The notes under the pieces are model-generated. The model saw nothing but the letters and a program-made list of their open reading frames with translations, did no database searches and was not told the origin of the DNA. A stretch of 64,000 nucleotides of DNA from Cheiracanthium punctorium (lineage: Eukaryota > Arthropoda > Arachnida > Araneae > Cheiracanthiidae). The translations under genes were made by a program, and so were the position numbers. The stretch lies in the NCBI GenBank assembly GCA_038373885.1, contig JAWZYV010013556.1:248001-312000 (forward strand). The letters are read 5' to 3'. Position 1 is the stretch's first letter; each line of letters opens with the position of its first letter. Of this stretch, positions 44,080-55,399 are shown piece by piece.

Positions 44080-46875
44080 CAAAAATCTGTTTACGAAAAG
44101 CTGCTTTATGCAACTTGCTGTAAGAAATACGTTCGCTTCAGTATATCATTGGATAATATGAGATATAAATTTCATGATTCATTGTGAAACAATTAAAGGG
44201 TTGAAATTATTCTGTATTTAAGAAAAACTCGAAATTAAAGTATAGTGTCAGTTTATTAAAACGTATTTATATCATAACAGTTGTTCTGAATTTAATCAAG
44301 TACAACTAACTGTTGTAAATGACTTATGTCATTAATGAAAAATATTTCATTATTTAATTTTCATTTTTTTTTCAAACTTAAAAATAGATTAAAATACTAA
44401 ACAAATAGAATGAAACTAAATGTGATTAAGTATAGCATACTTTTTTTAAATATTAGTTTAAAAGCGTTTTAAAAAGAGATAAGCAGTTATCATCACGGAA
44501 AATAAGCAAGCACCGTTGATACTTAATTGAATTTACTTGAATTCTCGAAATTCTTTTTAAATAATCAATATACAATTATATTTATTTTAAATAAAGAAGA
44601 TATTATTTAATTTACTTAATGATCTATCATAATAATTAAAACTGACGATTTTGCAAATACTACTTATTTTCAGAAATGTTATCTCAGCGCAATTTATAAT
44701 AATACTTATGCTATAAATACATATTGAATTTTTTTTTTATTAAACAATAGATTCCTTCAGTGAAAATTAATTTAAGTACTTTACTTTCTTAATAACTTTA
44801 TGAGAAATGGTACCAAAACATCTATAGTAATTTCCTAAGAATTAATTCTAAAAAATGAATCAAAAATCTTAGGCATAAATGAAAATTTATAAGACAAAGT
44901 TAAGTTTTAATATTTTGATAAAAAATTATGGAAAACTGGCATTCTGTTCTTAATTTTCAAGACGCTGAACCTAAAATAAATAACTCACTTTTCTGAAATC
45001 TTTGTGATTTTTGTTAAAAAAGAAAAATAAAATATTGCTTACTTTGGAAAAACAAAGAATTTTTTTTTCTCAGTAAAACGTCCTAAGGAATTAGTGCTAA
45101 TTATTTCAGCAAAAGAAAATTACATTTGAAATCAAGGACTGCTCAGTAAAAAGAACAAAGCAGTCAATCATTTTAAACCAAAGTGACATTTTCAAAAAAC
45201 AGAATATGTGACATTACATGTGTCTTCCTTTTTCTCCCTGCTTTTACAAACGATAAATACCACTGTGACATTTAACGACTGGAAACAAAACTTTCTACGT
45301 TCAGTAGTTTTTAGGTCTCTGTGTATGGTTAACTATATTTACTACATCTATCAAAATGATAAGATATCCCGTTCCTTTTACAGGGATTTCTTGGCATTCT
45401 ACCAAACTGGATTTTTTTTTTTTACATCTTTTTTTGTGATATCAGATTCGAACAACACTCGCTTTCTTTGGATATACTGTCTGAAAGTTTATCTTTGAAA
45501 GGGAAACGAAGAAATACGGATCCAAAAAGTGACCATCTACTTTTATGTTTACATATAGCATGTTTCTTTGGAATATTTTTTAGGTGTATTCACTTCTTCA
45601 ATAGAGATACAGTTCTCTCTTATTTTTTGCGTTACTGACTTAGATTCGATTTGTGTTCTTTTAGTGTGAGTTCAGAAAGATAAACGATCAAAGCCCAAAC
45701 CTTAATCTACTGAAAGTTTTTGTTGAGAGGACTGTAATTACAAAATATCAATAGAAAAGATAAGTAACACTAAATGCTTGTATTAGAAATGACTTTCCAT
45801 CCCAGATATACGTCTTGTAGAGCTATAAAATAATTCAAACGAAATTATACTCTATTTTCATACTCACGAATTGACAAAATTAAAATGTCCATTTTGTTTC
45901 GTTAAATGTTGTCTATTACTGCATATGGTGAATGTTCTTTTAGGGGATTACAGACGTATTTTTGGAAGTTGGTTATGAAACATTTTAAAAGCTAGCTAAC
46001 TGCCCTTCTTTCCACTCCAAATGTGAATTCAAAATGTCAAAGAAAAATCATAATAAGAATTATCATTTAATGTTCTACTACTAATCAATGAACTTAGAAT
46101 TTTCTGATGCAGACAATTCAAGAAAATTTGTTTATCAGAACCTAGATTTAGAATACAAAAAAGAAAAATTAACTCAAAGCATGCACTTATACACATACAA
46201 ATAAATGTTAATTTAATAAAGCATTGAGTAATGTGCATAAAGAAATAATTCTAAGCATTAAGCCTTAAATCTTAAAATAATAGCTCTACTTAATTTTAAT
46301 TTATTTTCAAAAATAATCTTTAAAAGCACAAAAAGATAAGCACAAAGTAAAATACAGAAATTAATTTGTTTCTGTTCGCATACAATTAATTTTAAAGTAA
46401 ATACATTCACGAAATTTACAAAATATTTTCTGTAAAGAGGATAAATTTTAAGATACTATATTTTTCTTCAAGCAAAAGAAAAAATAAAAGGTTTAAATAA
46501 ATTATTTTCATGCAGGTAATATTCTACCTGAAGATACTGTATACTAAATACGATTATATAAATTTAATGAAAATTGATTCTGAATATATTATGAGCATTT
46601 TTTATTTTAAAATTGACAAAAAAGAAATCAGAAAATGCCTAAGTAATGCCACTTTCATTTTTTCTGTAGTAAGTTAGGCTAATACATAGCGCAAAATTAT
46701 TATTAAGTGGTTTCAGTTTCAGTTCATTTTAAACATGTATGAAACTCAAACAAATTCAATGCATGAGATGGGACGCTTAAGCATTTTTGTAGCCATTAAG
46801 GAATTAATTATTGCAGTTTGAATATTTTGAACGTCTATTAAAATTTATTAGAATTCCATTAAATGAGGTCCTTGT
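44080..46875. other. AT-rich desert
   Basis: No gene. The 96-codon frame at 45208-45498 is Phe/Ile-rich with no motif and is not called. Confidence 0.5.
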
Positions 46876-46879
46876 AACT

Positions 46880-47425
46880 TTTCCGCTTGATCGAAACTAC
46901 TACTTTTGCAGGGAATTCTAGGAATCAAATTCTGAGTTGAGCCCTTAATAATGTTACTTTGCTTGATCTAAACTAATATTTTGAAATAAATTTTATGAGT
47001 TCGAATTCTATGATTTATGCTCTCAATAATATTTCTTGACTCTTAAAATCTTGATGCAACATTTCACCAAAACATGATGCTAGAAAAGTTGGCTCCATAA
47101 GATGGTGAAACCTTGTTCCAGCATTTGGTGCTCAGGTTTAACCATAACGAAGAAGCACCAAATGTTAGAATATGGTTTCACCATTGCTTGGAGCCAATTT
47201 TTCTAGTACAATGTTTTGCTGAAATGTTGCACTAATTTTTTGACTGTTTTCGCTTGAACAAAATGAATAATATGCGAATCAAATTCTGTGAGTTGAACTT
47301 TTAAAAACGTTTCTTAACTTAATTGAAACATACTTTTGCAGTGAATTATCAATGAATGAGGCGAATATATGAGTCGAATTTTATGAGTTCAGCTTGCAAT
47401 AACGTTATTCTGTGCAATCAAAGCA
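46880..47425 (+). repeat. ~80-90-bp degenerate tandem array, MITE-interrupted
   Basis: Units of the form 'TTTTGCAG.GAATT.T..GAATCAAATTCTGTGAGTTGA.C.TTTAATAACGTT.CTT' occur near 46908, 46980, 47262 and 47333. The foldback MITE at 47039-47245 splits the array between GCTCTCAATAATATTTCTTGA and its continuation. Confidence 0.7.
47039..47245. mobile_element. foldback MITE (~205 bp)
   Basis: Nearly the whole element is an imperfect palindrome: the left arm CTCTTAAAATCTTGATGCAA..CATGATGCTAGAAAAGTTGG mirrors the right arm CCAATTTTTCTAGTACAATG..TGTTGCACTAATTTTTTGAC. An inner inverted pair CAGCATTTGGTGCTCAGG / GAAGCACCAAATGTTAG surrounds the centre. Related pieces lie at 59479-59548 and 62657-62723, and the terminus resembles CACTGTTAAAAC at 17162. 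Confidence 0.85.
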
Positions 47426-47429
47426 AATG

Positions 47430-48075
47430 CTGATGAAGCGAAAGGAATTGAATGGTTTCTGAGGTGACTGGCAAACTATGTAAAACTAGCATAAGAAATA
47501 CATTTTCTAGAAATATTGAAGCATTCTGTCGAGTTATGCTAATTCACTGTCAGACTCATAAAATGCAATTTTAGCAGAACTGTACAGAAAAAAAGGACTT
47601 CGAAAATCCCATTTCCTCATTTTTATGTAATTAACCAAGTATTTAACAGTTGCCAAAAATCTCTAAACTGTGACCGTCTTGCTGAGCTTATAGAATAAAT
47701 AGCAGTCTGTCTAGCATACTTAAGACAAATTTTGACTTTTGACCTTTTCTGGTTTAGCAATAAACGTCAACAGATGATTGTTTGTGATTTGAGGACATGT
47801 CAAACGATTTGACATGTCCTCAAATCACAACATACAGTTTTAATGAGCTGTACATATAATTTTAATGAGCTGTGGTAACAATTCCGTTAATGAGAATAAA
47901 AAATCTTAAAAACCGTAATGATTATGAACACTGTAATAGTTTATCTCCATCTGAAGTAGGTTCAACAAGTAAAGTAGCAAGTCTTTTAACTAAAATATTC
48001 ACGTAATCTAAGCGATACGCTTACATATCGAGGCACTTGGTACAGATCATTTTAGAGCACAGCTACCATGGGTAT
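47430..48075. other. AT-rich spacer
   Basis: It holds the perfect hairpin at 47782-47830 and a small direct repeat TTTTAATGAGCTGT (47838, 47859). Confidence 0.6.
47782..47830. repeat. perfect 23-bp-stem hairpin, 3-nt loop
   Basis: TTGTGATTTGAGGACATGTC AAA, loop CGA, then the exact reverse complement. It has no transposon-like termini. Confidence 0.95.
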
Positions 48076-48079
48076 CAAA

Positions 48080-48570
48080 TTGTTCCATCTGCATGAAAAT
48101 ATACGATGCTAACGTTGAAGAAGTCCAGGGCCTTGGTCGCTGAGGTACTTGACGACGGTGTCCTGAACTACAGCATTGGTTTGGGAATGCCGTCCTGCCA
48201 GGTGCTTATTCCATGACCGAAAGTATGAAAATCCTTAGGTGCGATATCCGGACTGTAGGGAGAATATTCCAATAAGTTCCATCGGTAGCTATGTAACCAA
48301 CCACGTGTAGCTGAGGCCATATGCGGGTGGACGTTGTCATACAACAAGATGACGCTTTCACTAGTTTACGATGAATTTCTGCTGGGGAGGTTTCCTTTAA
48401 CCACAAAAAATCGCATTACGCTTCAAACATGATCATATAGCCTTCAACATCTTCATCTTTTCTATCTGAAATTTCGGGGCTTTAAAACTCTACTAGCTCC
48501 GTCTTGTGGTATCTGATCTGATTGCTGTGAGCGTCTGTTGTGCCGAGACGTAGAATTTCATTCTCTCGGG
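48080..48570 (-). pseudogene. mariner transposase C-terminal fragment
   Basis: In the correct minus frame, 48369-48180 is open and reads SVILLYDNVHPHMASATRGW, then NLLEYSPYSPDIAPKDFHTF GHGI. This matches the mariner catalytic region. The second Asp (YDN) and the third Asp (PKD of SPDIAPKD) are both present with 34 residues between them, the D34D spacing of mariner family elements. Reading stops soon after (GIPKPML then TAG), and later family-like sequence continues in disrupted form (about 48160-48090). Upstream sequence to 48560 is broken by stops, including a VGRR/RYHKTELVEF-like area. No terminal repeats are defined. A 66-codon open frame in another phase covers the same DNA and is a shadow. 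Confidence 0.85.
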
Positions 48571-48574
48571 AAAT

Positions 48575-50215
48575 ATGTACATACATGAAAGCTCTTGTTA
48601 CCTTACTTTTTGAACCATCTACGTAGAGGAGTACGACTACAACAGAATATGGACATCTTCATGAAATGGGTGGGGTTCAATACTCTTCTATCTTCGTGTA
48701 AACTGAACATCTTATTATCCTTTCTTCAAGAGTACTACTTCAAATCATTTTCATATGACAATTTGGATTTTTGTTATTTTAATACGGGTGAATAATTAAA
48801 TAAGTTTCAAATCTAATATACTCCCTTAATGTGTCTAGACAGGAATATAAGGATACAATTAACTCACTCATGAAGGTGTCCTATGATATAGGTAAATTTA
48901 CTAGTAATTTGTTCGTAATAACATTCTAGTCATGCCAATAAAATTTACAAATGAAGGTGGTAAAAATTGGTCTGAAAACATTTAAATAGTCTAACAGTAA
49001 ATATTATAGTGGTAAACATTTAGTTATAGTAGTAAACATTTTCAAATAGTTTAAGAGTTCTCATAAGTGATACTTTGAAAGTCATTTCTCCCAATATATA
49101 GTACATATTCAAAAGCAGTTTGCAGAAATTAGCGCGATTTTAAATAATAAATTAAGTTTGCTAGTGTTGGTCTTATTTGTGTAATAATTTCATGCGCTAT
49201 GTCTTTGTTGACAGCAAAACTTTAGATGCAATATTTAAAGCATTGAAATCATGCATTTCATTTAGCTCTCGTTGTGAGTTTAAAATTAATTTTGAATTTT
49301 TAAGCATATAAAATACAATAACGCATTTATGATTTATTTTATTAATTATGTATTTTAAACATGTCTATACGTAATAGAGAAAAGCAATTTTTATGTTTGT
49401 TGATATTTCTTGTAATTAGTGTTGAAAACGTTACATAATTTACTGCAGAACTCCTGTGTGTTTATTTTTTAATTAAAAAGCGTTTCATAAAAATAAATGC
49501 AGAAACATAAAAAAACATGATATTTAAAAATATCTAAAACTATTGTAAAAATTTATTAATACTTTAATGCTTGTCTGTTCCTTTTCCGCGTAGGATGTGA
49601 ATGCATTATAAATTTTAGTTGTATGCAAGAATATTCAAAAGGAAATCAATAGAGATTTATCCTCTAAAAAGCACATTACATCTTAAAACATATAGCGAAA
49701 ATACGTCCAGTATCTATGTTTGAAATAAAATATTTCATTCGAGAGAAGTAATGCGTTATATAAATTCTTGTTGCGACATTCAAATTCCTGTGCTGTTTAA
49801 AAAATTCCCTTTTGAAATGTCAAAAGTTATCTTTTGTTGAATTTTATAAATTTAACATATTTAATGGTGTAAGTGGGATTACAAAATGATTTTAATCGAA
49901 CGTTAGATGCTAGACTAAACGAACATATTTAATTAACATATAGGAATATAAATGAAGCTGCATATCATATGCGAAAATATAATATGTGTTTCAGAAAATA
50001 ATATTTTTAGCTATGCATTACAAATATAATTTTAAGCAAGGGACAATCTTTTGTGTTTTAATTCAAAATTTATAAAAATTCAGTGCAACAGTAACTATGT
50101 GATCTTAATACTGATATTGCTGGCCCATATCTCGAGAACATAAGTAAATATTTGATAGCATTGTGAAGACACCACGAAGCATGGTCGAACTTTTAATAAT
50201 GATATTTTAATGAAT
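48575..50215. other. AT-rich desert
   Basis: Nothing recognised. Confidence 0.5.
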
Positions 50216-50219
50216 GAGC

Positions 50220-50645
50220 TGCAGTGAGAAGAAGCCATACCTGAGAGTGACAGGCTTTAAGAAAAAGGGAGAATTACTACCACAGACGGGCTGGAGCCAA
50301 GAATGACACTATAGCACAAAAAGAGATGACAGAAAAATTACCCCTATAAATTGAAAGTATTTATGAGGAGAGAGTGGCAAGGGGAAGTCGGAAATGTAAA
50401 TGAGAATCCCACCTAAAATGGGATAATGAATCAAAAAAAAAGGAGGAAAGAGAGAACTATGCGAGAAACCACGGGCTTCGAGAAGACAACAACACTTAGT
50501 GATGAAGAAGCAAAAAGAAAAAGGACAGATTCGAACCGAATTAAGTGAGGAAGATGCCAGACCATCAAATGATGTACGACAAATGGAAAAATGTACAAAA
50601 TTTAATGTTGTTCTGCGGTCTAGGCAAAACATATATATCCCCATC
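50220..50645. other. purine-rich, less AT-rich island
   Basis: The plus strand is A/G-rich (GGCTTTAAGAAAAAGGGAGA, GGAGAGAGTGGCAAGGGGAA) and bounded by ordinary AT-rich DNA. A ~45-codon plus frame at 50507-50657 (GQIRTELSEEDARPSNDVRQ ..) ends at a stop. The minus frame of 111 codons is hydrophobic low-complexity antisense to the purine tract. It may be an exon or repeat, but neither is proven. Confidence 0.35.
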
Positions 50646-50786
50646 GGTCCATTTTATAATTAAATCATTATTATTGTAGGAAGAGAAGATTTAAACGAGA
50701 AATCTAATAAAAGAAAAAAATGTATTTGCATGTTTTTGAAATGGTAAATAAAGTAATTTAGGTGTAACTTTGCTTCTTTTTCAGAA

Positions 50787-50999
50787 TTGTGGTTAGAATT
50801 TTTATTTCAGGTAGTTTTAGAAGAAGCATTTTTCTTCTTAAGTCATTCAGCATACATAAAGGATTTTCAAAAGGTACGAATTTTAGTTATTGAGGAATGT
50901 ACTCCACTTACGATTGGGTTAAAAGACTTTTATCATCTAGGCCAACCTTTGATAAGAATTTTAGTAAGAATAGCTGAGAGAGACTTAGGAGTATTTTAA
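50787..50999 (+). other. unassigned ORF with splice-like signals
   Basis: TTTATTTCAG (50801-50810) precedes a 21-codon open segment containing LEEAFFFLSHS, followed by AAG|GTACGA at 50873. The segment slightly recalls the 'EEAFFLSY' motif of tRNA-splicing endonuclease Sen2, from memory and on a very short match. The frame stays open to 50999 (IEECTPLTIGLKDFYHLG..). Exon status is unproven. Confidence 0.2.
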
Positions 51000-51004
51000 A
51001 AAAT

Positions 51005-52465
51005 TAGTTTGGATAGAAGATCTGAAGTTATTTTGCCGATATGTAGGGCTGGTGTTGAAATTTATGTTTCTGTCGTGTAAATTAACAAAAGCTCGGATAG
51101 TATGATGCCATTTTAGAAAATATTGTCTGATGTTCTAATAAAAATTTGGAAATTCTCTACCCGGTCAGTAGTGGAAGTGTTCTTAATTTATTCATCACTT
51201 GATCAGGAATAAGAAATACAACGTGGGAGCTTTAATTACATACTTTAAAGTATTTTTTTCTTTCATTTTGGGTTAATTGAGTAGGGCAGGTATAATTGTC
51301 CCAAGTATTCTCATATATTTTCAGCTTTTATGACCAAATTGTATGTATGGACTTACTAAAGTAAAAATTATTTTGCACTTGCAAAAAAAATAAATAAATA
51401 AATATTAAAGCTATTTTTATTAATTTGACTCCGTATTAAAATTCTAGTATTAAGATGGTTTCGATTGAATTTTGTAAGTTCAGCAATTGAAGATTAATTA
51501 ATAACTGAAAATATAAATTTGTTACAGCTAAAAATATGTTTTAATTGATCATTTCGTCAATACCATAAATGAGCTATTGCTGCTTTCATAAAGTTTGCTG
51601 CTTGTTGCAAATATATGGCACTAAAACGGTAAGTAACTAGGAAAAATTCAGTGCCACTCCATCAAAAGATGCAACGATTTCCACAAAAAAAAAATTAAAC
51701 ATGATTCAACTAAAAATAAATTAAGCATGATGCTTCAGCACAAGAAAACAAATGTAAAATCACTATGAAACCGTTATTATAAGGAAGATATTATGGCCGT
51801 AATAACCTAGGATTGAGCATAGTAAATTTATTGGGGTAGTCCTAGTTTGTATTGTGGCACGATTGCAGAAGTCATTCAAAAAAATAAGCCTTTTATGCTA
51901 CAATTTTCTTTTTTTCTCCGCTGAAGAAATTCAATTATAAGCACGTCATTAAGTATTACACTTATAATGGTATTTATTTTATAGTGCAGTGTGTTTCTCT
52001 TCACTTGAAATATTTGTTTCGGATCAAGTGCCTAATTGCTTACTACTAATATTGGCTATTATAATGTATGGTCCTGAGTGGAACGTCTTTTGAAATAAAT
52101 ATCGCTGAGCTGCAATTGTTTTTAGACTTTTCTCGCATATTTTATGTGAATGGCATTATTTTAAAAACTCCGTATAGGGTTATTCCTTTAAGTGGCTTAG
52201 GGAATCTTAGGGAATTTCTTTTTAATCTATAAGATTTTATTGGACGTCAAGCGATCGTAGCATTTTTAAGAAGTTTCAAATTTGCAGTTTTGAATACGAA
52301 ACAATTTTCTCTAATATTGATTCCATTCTAATTAACTTTTTTGACCTTTCTTCCGAGTGAAGACCCAGCATCAGATTGCTATTTCGCTTACTCCGGGCTT
52401 TTTAGTCAGATTCGGTCTCATTTTTTGACATTTCTGCTCACATATTTTTGTGGACTAATTGTCGT
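51005..52465. other. AT-rich spacer
   Basis: No supported feature. Confidence 0.5.
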
Positions 52466-52469
52466 CGGC

Positions 52470-53135
52470 ACGTTTTCGTTTAAATTTTCGATAGGGTTGC
52501 CAGATGCCGTGGGGGAGAGAGATAATAAAATGTTAAAAGTGGTCAAAGTTTGCAATTTTTGATGATTTATCGCCGAGTTTGGCATCAAAAATAAGTCTCC
52601 AAAAGGGAACCTAGCTTGGCGATATTTTTCACATTTGGCGAGAAACTACCAAACGCTACAGTTTATTATGGAGTAATATAATTAGAATATGTCTTACGAA
52701 GATTGTAAAACAGTTTTAGTAGGCGATTTTAACATGGATTTCAAGATCAGAGAAGTGTTTTGTGGAACAAGAAAGACAAATACGGTACACTCATGGATTA
52801 GGATACATTTTCCAAACATTATTTACAAAAGTGAAATATAGTTTATAACAGACCTGACGAAGATTGTGAAACATTTTTATTAGGCAATTTAATATTGATT
52901 TCTATTCTGAAAAGTGGTTTAAGGAACAAGAAAGACAAACAAGGCACACTCTTTGATTATATGATACCCATTCCAAACAGTATTTGGAAAGGTAAAATAT
53001 AGTTAGAATAAGTTTTACAAAGATTGTAAAACAGTTTTATTAGAAGATTTTAATGTATATTTCGATTCCAAAGAAGGATTTTATGGAGCAAGGAAGGAAA
53101 ATACGGTACACTCAAAATAATGATACATTTTCCAA
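52470..53135 (+). repeat. ~170-bp repeat family, direct locus (three units plus flank)
   Basis: GAAGATTGTAAAACAGTTTTAGTAGGCGATTTTAA-type units start near 52697, 52859 and 53019. Each ends with 'GGAACAAGAAAGACAAA.A.GG.ACACTC..GATAC..TTTCCAAAC'. The leading flank (GTTGCCAGATGCCGTGGGGG, AATAAAATGTTAAAAGT, CTTGGCGATATTTTTCAC) is the inverse of 43260-43430. Confidence 0.82.
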
Positions 53136-53139
53136 CTTA

Positions 53140-54180
53140 ATGGAAAGAGAAAGAAAAATAGGGGCAACGCATGAATTATTTCACTTTCCCATTTTTAATG
53201 AAATTTGAGATCGAAAAATAAAAAATATGTCATTAAAAAAGAATATAATAAAATTGCTTCCAGAGAATACTTTAGAACATATTTATAGTTTGAAAATAAA
53301 CTGTTTCCCAAAACAGAACAATTCAGATTATGAATTCAAAAGCATTCGATGTAATTCATATATTACACAGATACATCATGAAAGCCAAATGCAATCAGCG
53401 ATCGATTTTTCTCAAAATTAGTCAGACAAACGTGCGTGAAAAATAAATTATATAGAACATTTTCAGATAAAGTTATGATAAATATGTTTAATCTTTTCAT
53501 TTAATTGATATTTACCTTTCAGTATGCAACTATACGTGAAAATGAATGCTGCAGTTAACTATCAATATTAAAATGGGAAATGGGATTGAATATTTAACGA
53601 AATTTAGTATTTAAGTTTCAGCATATTTTATTTAAGTACCTCGCTCATTTTTAAATGTAATATTTAATGAAATATTTAACTAAACACTGTATTTTGCGCT
53701 TATATTTCACGATTTTAATGTAAATCATTCAAATTTACTGCATTATTTTGTAATTACTTTCTTCGCACAATTTACTTTGGAAAAATAAATTGTAACACCG
53801 AATGAAGACCCATACAATAACTGCTTTTCTAATAATGGTATTGTATGCAAAATAGCTTTCACAAATCATCTACAAAATCAACTGCAAAATATGAATTCAC
53901 AGTAAATGTAATTTCTCCTGTTGTTTATTTACCGCTATTTTCATTTAAATAAACGAGAAAGTTAATTCTGTCATATAGGATATACATATTGTATATATTT
54001 AGCATAACATGTACAGATTTCAAGAATTTATTTAAGGAACCCCTCAGGAGACTGATACACATATTTAGAGAATACATAACGACTGTACTAATCATGAAAA
54101 AAACATCAGCAGTGTAAATAGTTTAATGAAGACCTTTTCGTCGCATGATTTATAGATATCATATTTAATAATATACTTTT
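53140..54180. other. AT-rich spacer
   Basis: Nothing recognised. The 64-codon frame at 53227 has no motif. Confidence 0.5.
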
Positions 54181-54187
54181 GCGTGTA

Positions 54188-54382
54188 CACGTGGCCATCG
54201 GGATTCTACCGGGACTGCTTGTGCGCTCCGAAAGAGGCCTACGGACGTTTCCTCATTGGTTAGATTCGGCCGTTAGATGACGTATCTAAGTGCTGGAACC
54301 AATACGTGAGCATCCTTAGGTCTCTTTGGATGACTCATTGGAGTGCATAAACAGGCCTGGTAGATTCACGATGGCCCCCGTG
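54188..54382. mobile_element. GC-rich foldback MITE, TA target duplication
   Basis: The left arm CACGTGGCCATCGGGATTCT.. and the right arm ..AGATTCACGATGGCCCCCGTG are inverted copies over about 75-85 bp, with small gaps. TA lies immediately outside both ends (54186-54187 and 54383-54384). The loop is roughly 54262-54297. It is far more GC-rich than its setting, with no coding. Confidence 0.85.
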
Positions 54383-55136
54383 TATTCTTAGAAGATATAT
54401 CTTTGCAAAGAGTACTAGGAAAGTTTTGCAATAAAACAAAACTCAGAGGTGAGGATGGCTTCTTGCTGGGATATGCTCATACTTGCACAGCTATAAGTAA
54501 CCAACAGTTTCTAGGTTCAGTTATTTATTAACAGTGGTAGTTTGAAGTTGTTACAATGGCGTTCTAGTCACGAATTGAGGTACGGGCAAACTTTTCACGT
54601 GTTTTAAATATAGACCAGTGCTTAGAAGAACTAATTCTTTTTCTTGGTGATGATTGTGTACATTGTACAAAGTGAGAGAGATTCAGGAATTCCAAAGGTG
54701 ACATTTTACTTTGCAAAAGTTCAATAAATAAATTGAAATTGAAAAAAAAAACCTGTTACCATTTACGCAAAGCTAAGACCAAACATGACTTGTCTGAGCA
54801 GTTATAATTGTCAGACTGTGTGACAATATTTACGATGATCGTTGTCAAACAGCAGAACACCACCTGACATTGCTTTTTAATACATTAAGTATATCACTAA
54901 AACACTACATAATTAGCACAGTGTTTTATTTTAATTTCATTTAAGTACAGAACATTTTACAAGGAAACTTAAAAAAAATTGAACTCTGGCAAAATTTGTG
55001 TGTTTTTAAAGTGTTAGAATTGTCTTACTTTAACTATATGGAATGTGAGTGTAACTTTTAAAGTAGGAGGGAGATTTCATTTTGTTTAGCTCTTACTCAC
55101 CAATATTCTGTTAGAAGTTCAACATTTTAACTAGGC

Positions 55137-55190
55137 TTCGCACATTTTTATGAATTGAACCACGAAGTTCAATTCATAAAAATGTGCGAA
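55137..55190. repeat. perfect 24-bp-stem hairpin, 6-nt loop
   Basis: TTCGCACATTTTTATGAATT GAAC, loop CACGAA, then the exact reverse complement. It sits immediately before a SINE. Confidence 0.95.
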
Positions 55191-55192
55191 TC

Positions 55193-55395
55193 GTCTGGCT
55201 AGTAGATGACTGAAGCGTGAAATTCCAGGGTTCCGCACTATCGCGCCGCTGTTGATCTAACAGTCTGGAGTTTTCTGCCGTTTTCTCCTGATGAAACTTG
55301 AATACGGTTTTGAACGAATTAGAAAGTTCTCCGCCCATGGCATTTCCCTTTAGGCTGATAGCTCTCGTGTAACATTGTCTTAGCAACAGTAACAT
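55193..55395 (+). mobile_element. SINE, diverged subfamily
   Basis: Head GACTGAAGCGTGAAATTCCA, GGGTTCCGCAC (possible B box), then GATCTAACAGTCTGGAGTTT, TTTCTCCTGATGAAACTTG, TTAGAAAGTTCTCCGCCCAT. Matches 33134 (minus), 39733 and the stub at 59425. Confidence 0.75.
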
Positions 55396-55399
55396 TGAA

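Noticed and set aside
50309..50644. 111-codon hydrophobic minus frame
   Set aside because: It is antisense to a purine-rich tract, which yields Phe/Leu/Ser-rich pseudo-membrane segments by composition.
54188..54382. small nuclear RNA or tRNA gene
   Set aside because: The segment is a two-arm foldback with TA outside both ends and lacks A/B boxes or snRNA motifs; a MITE explains it better.
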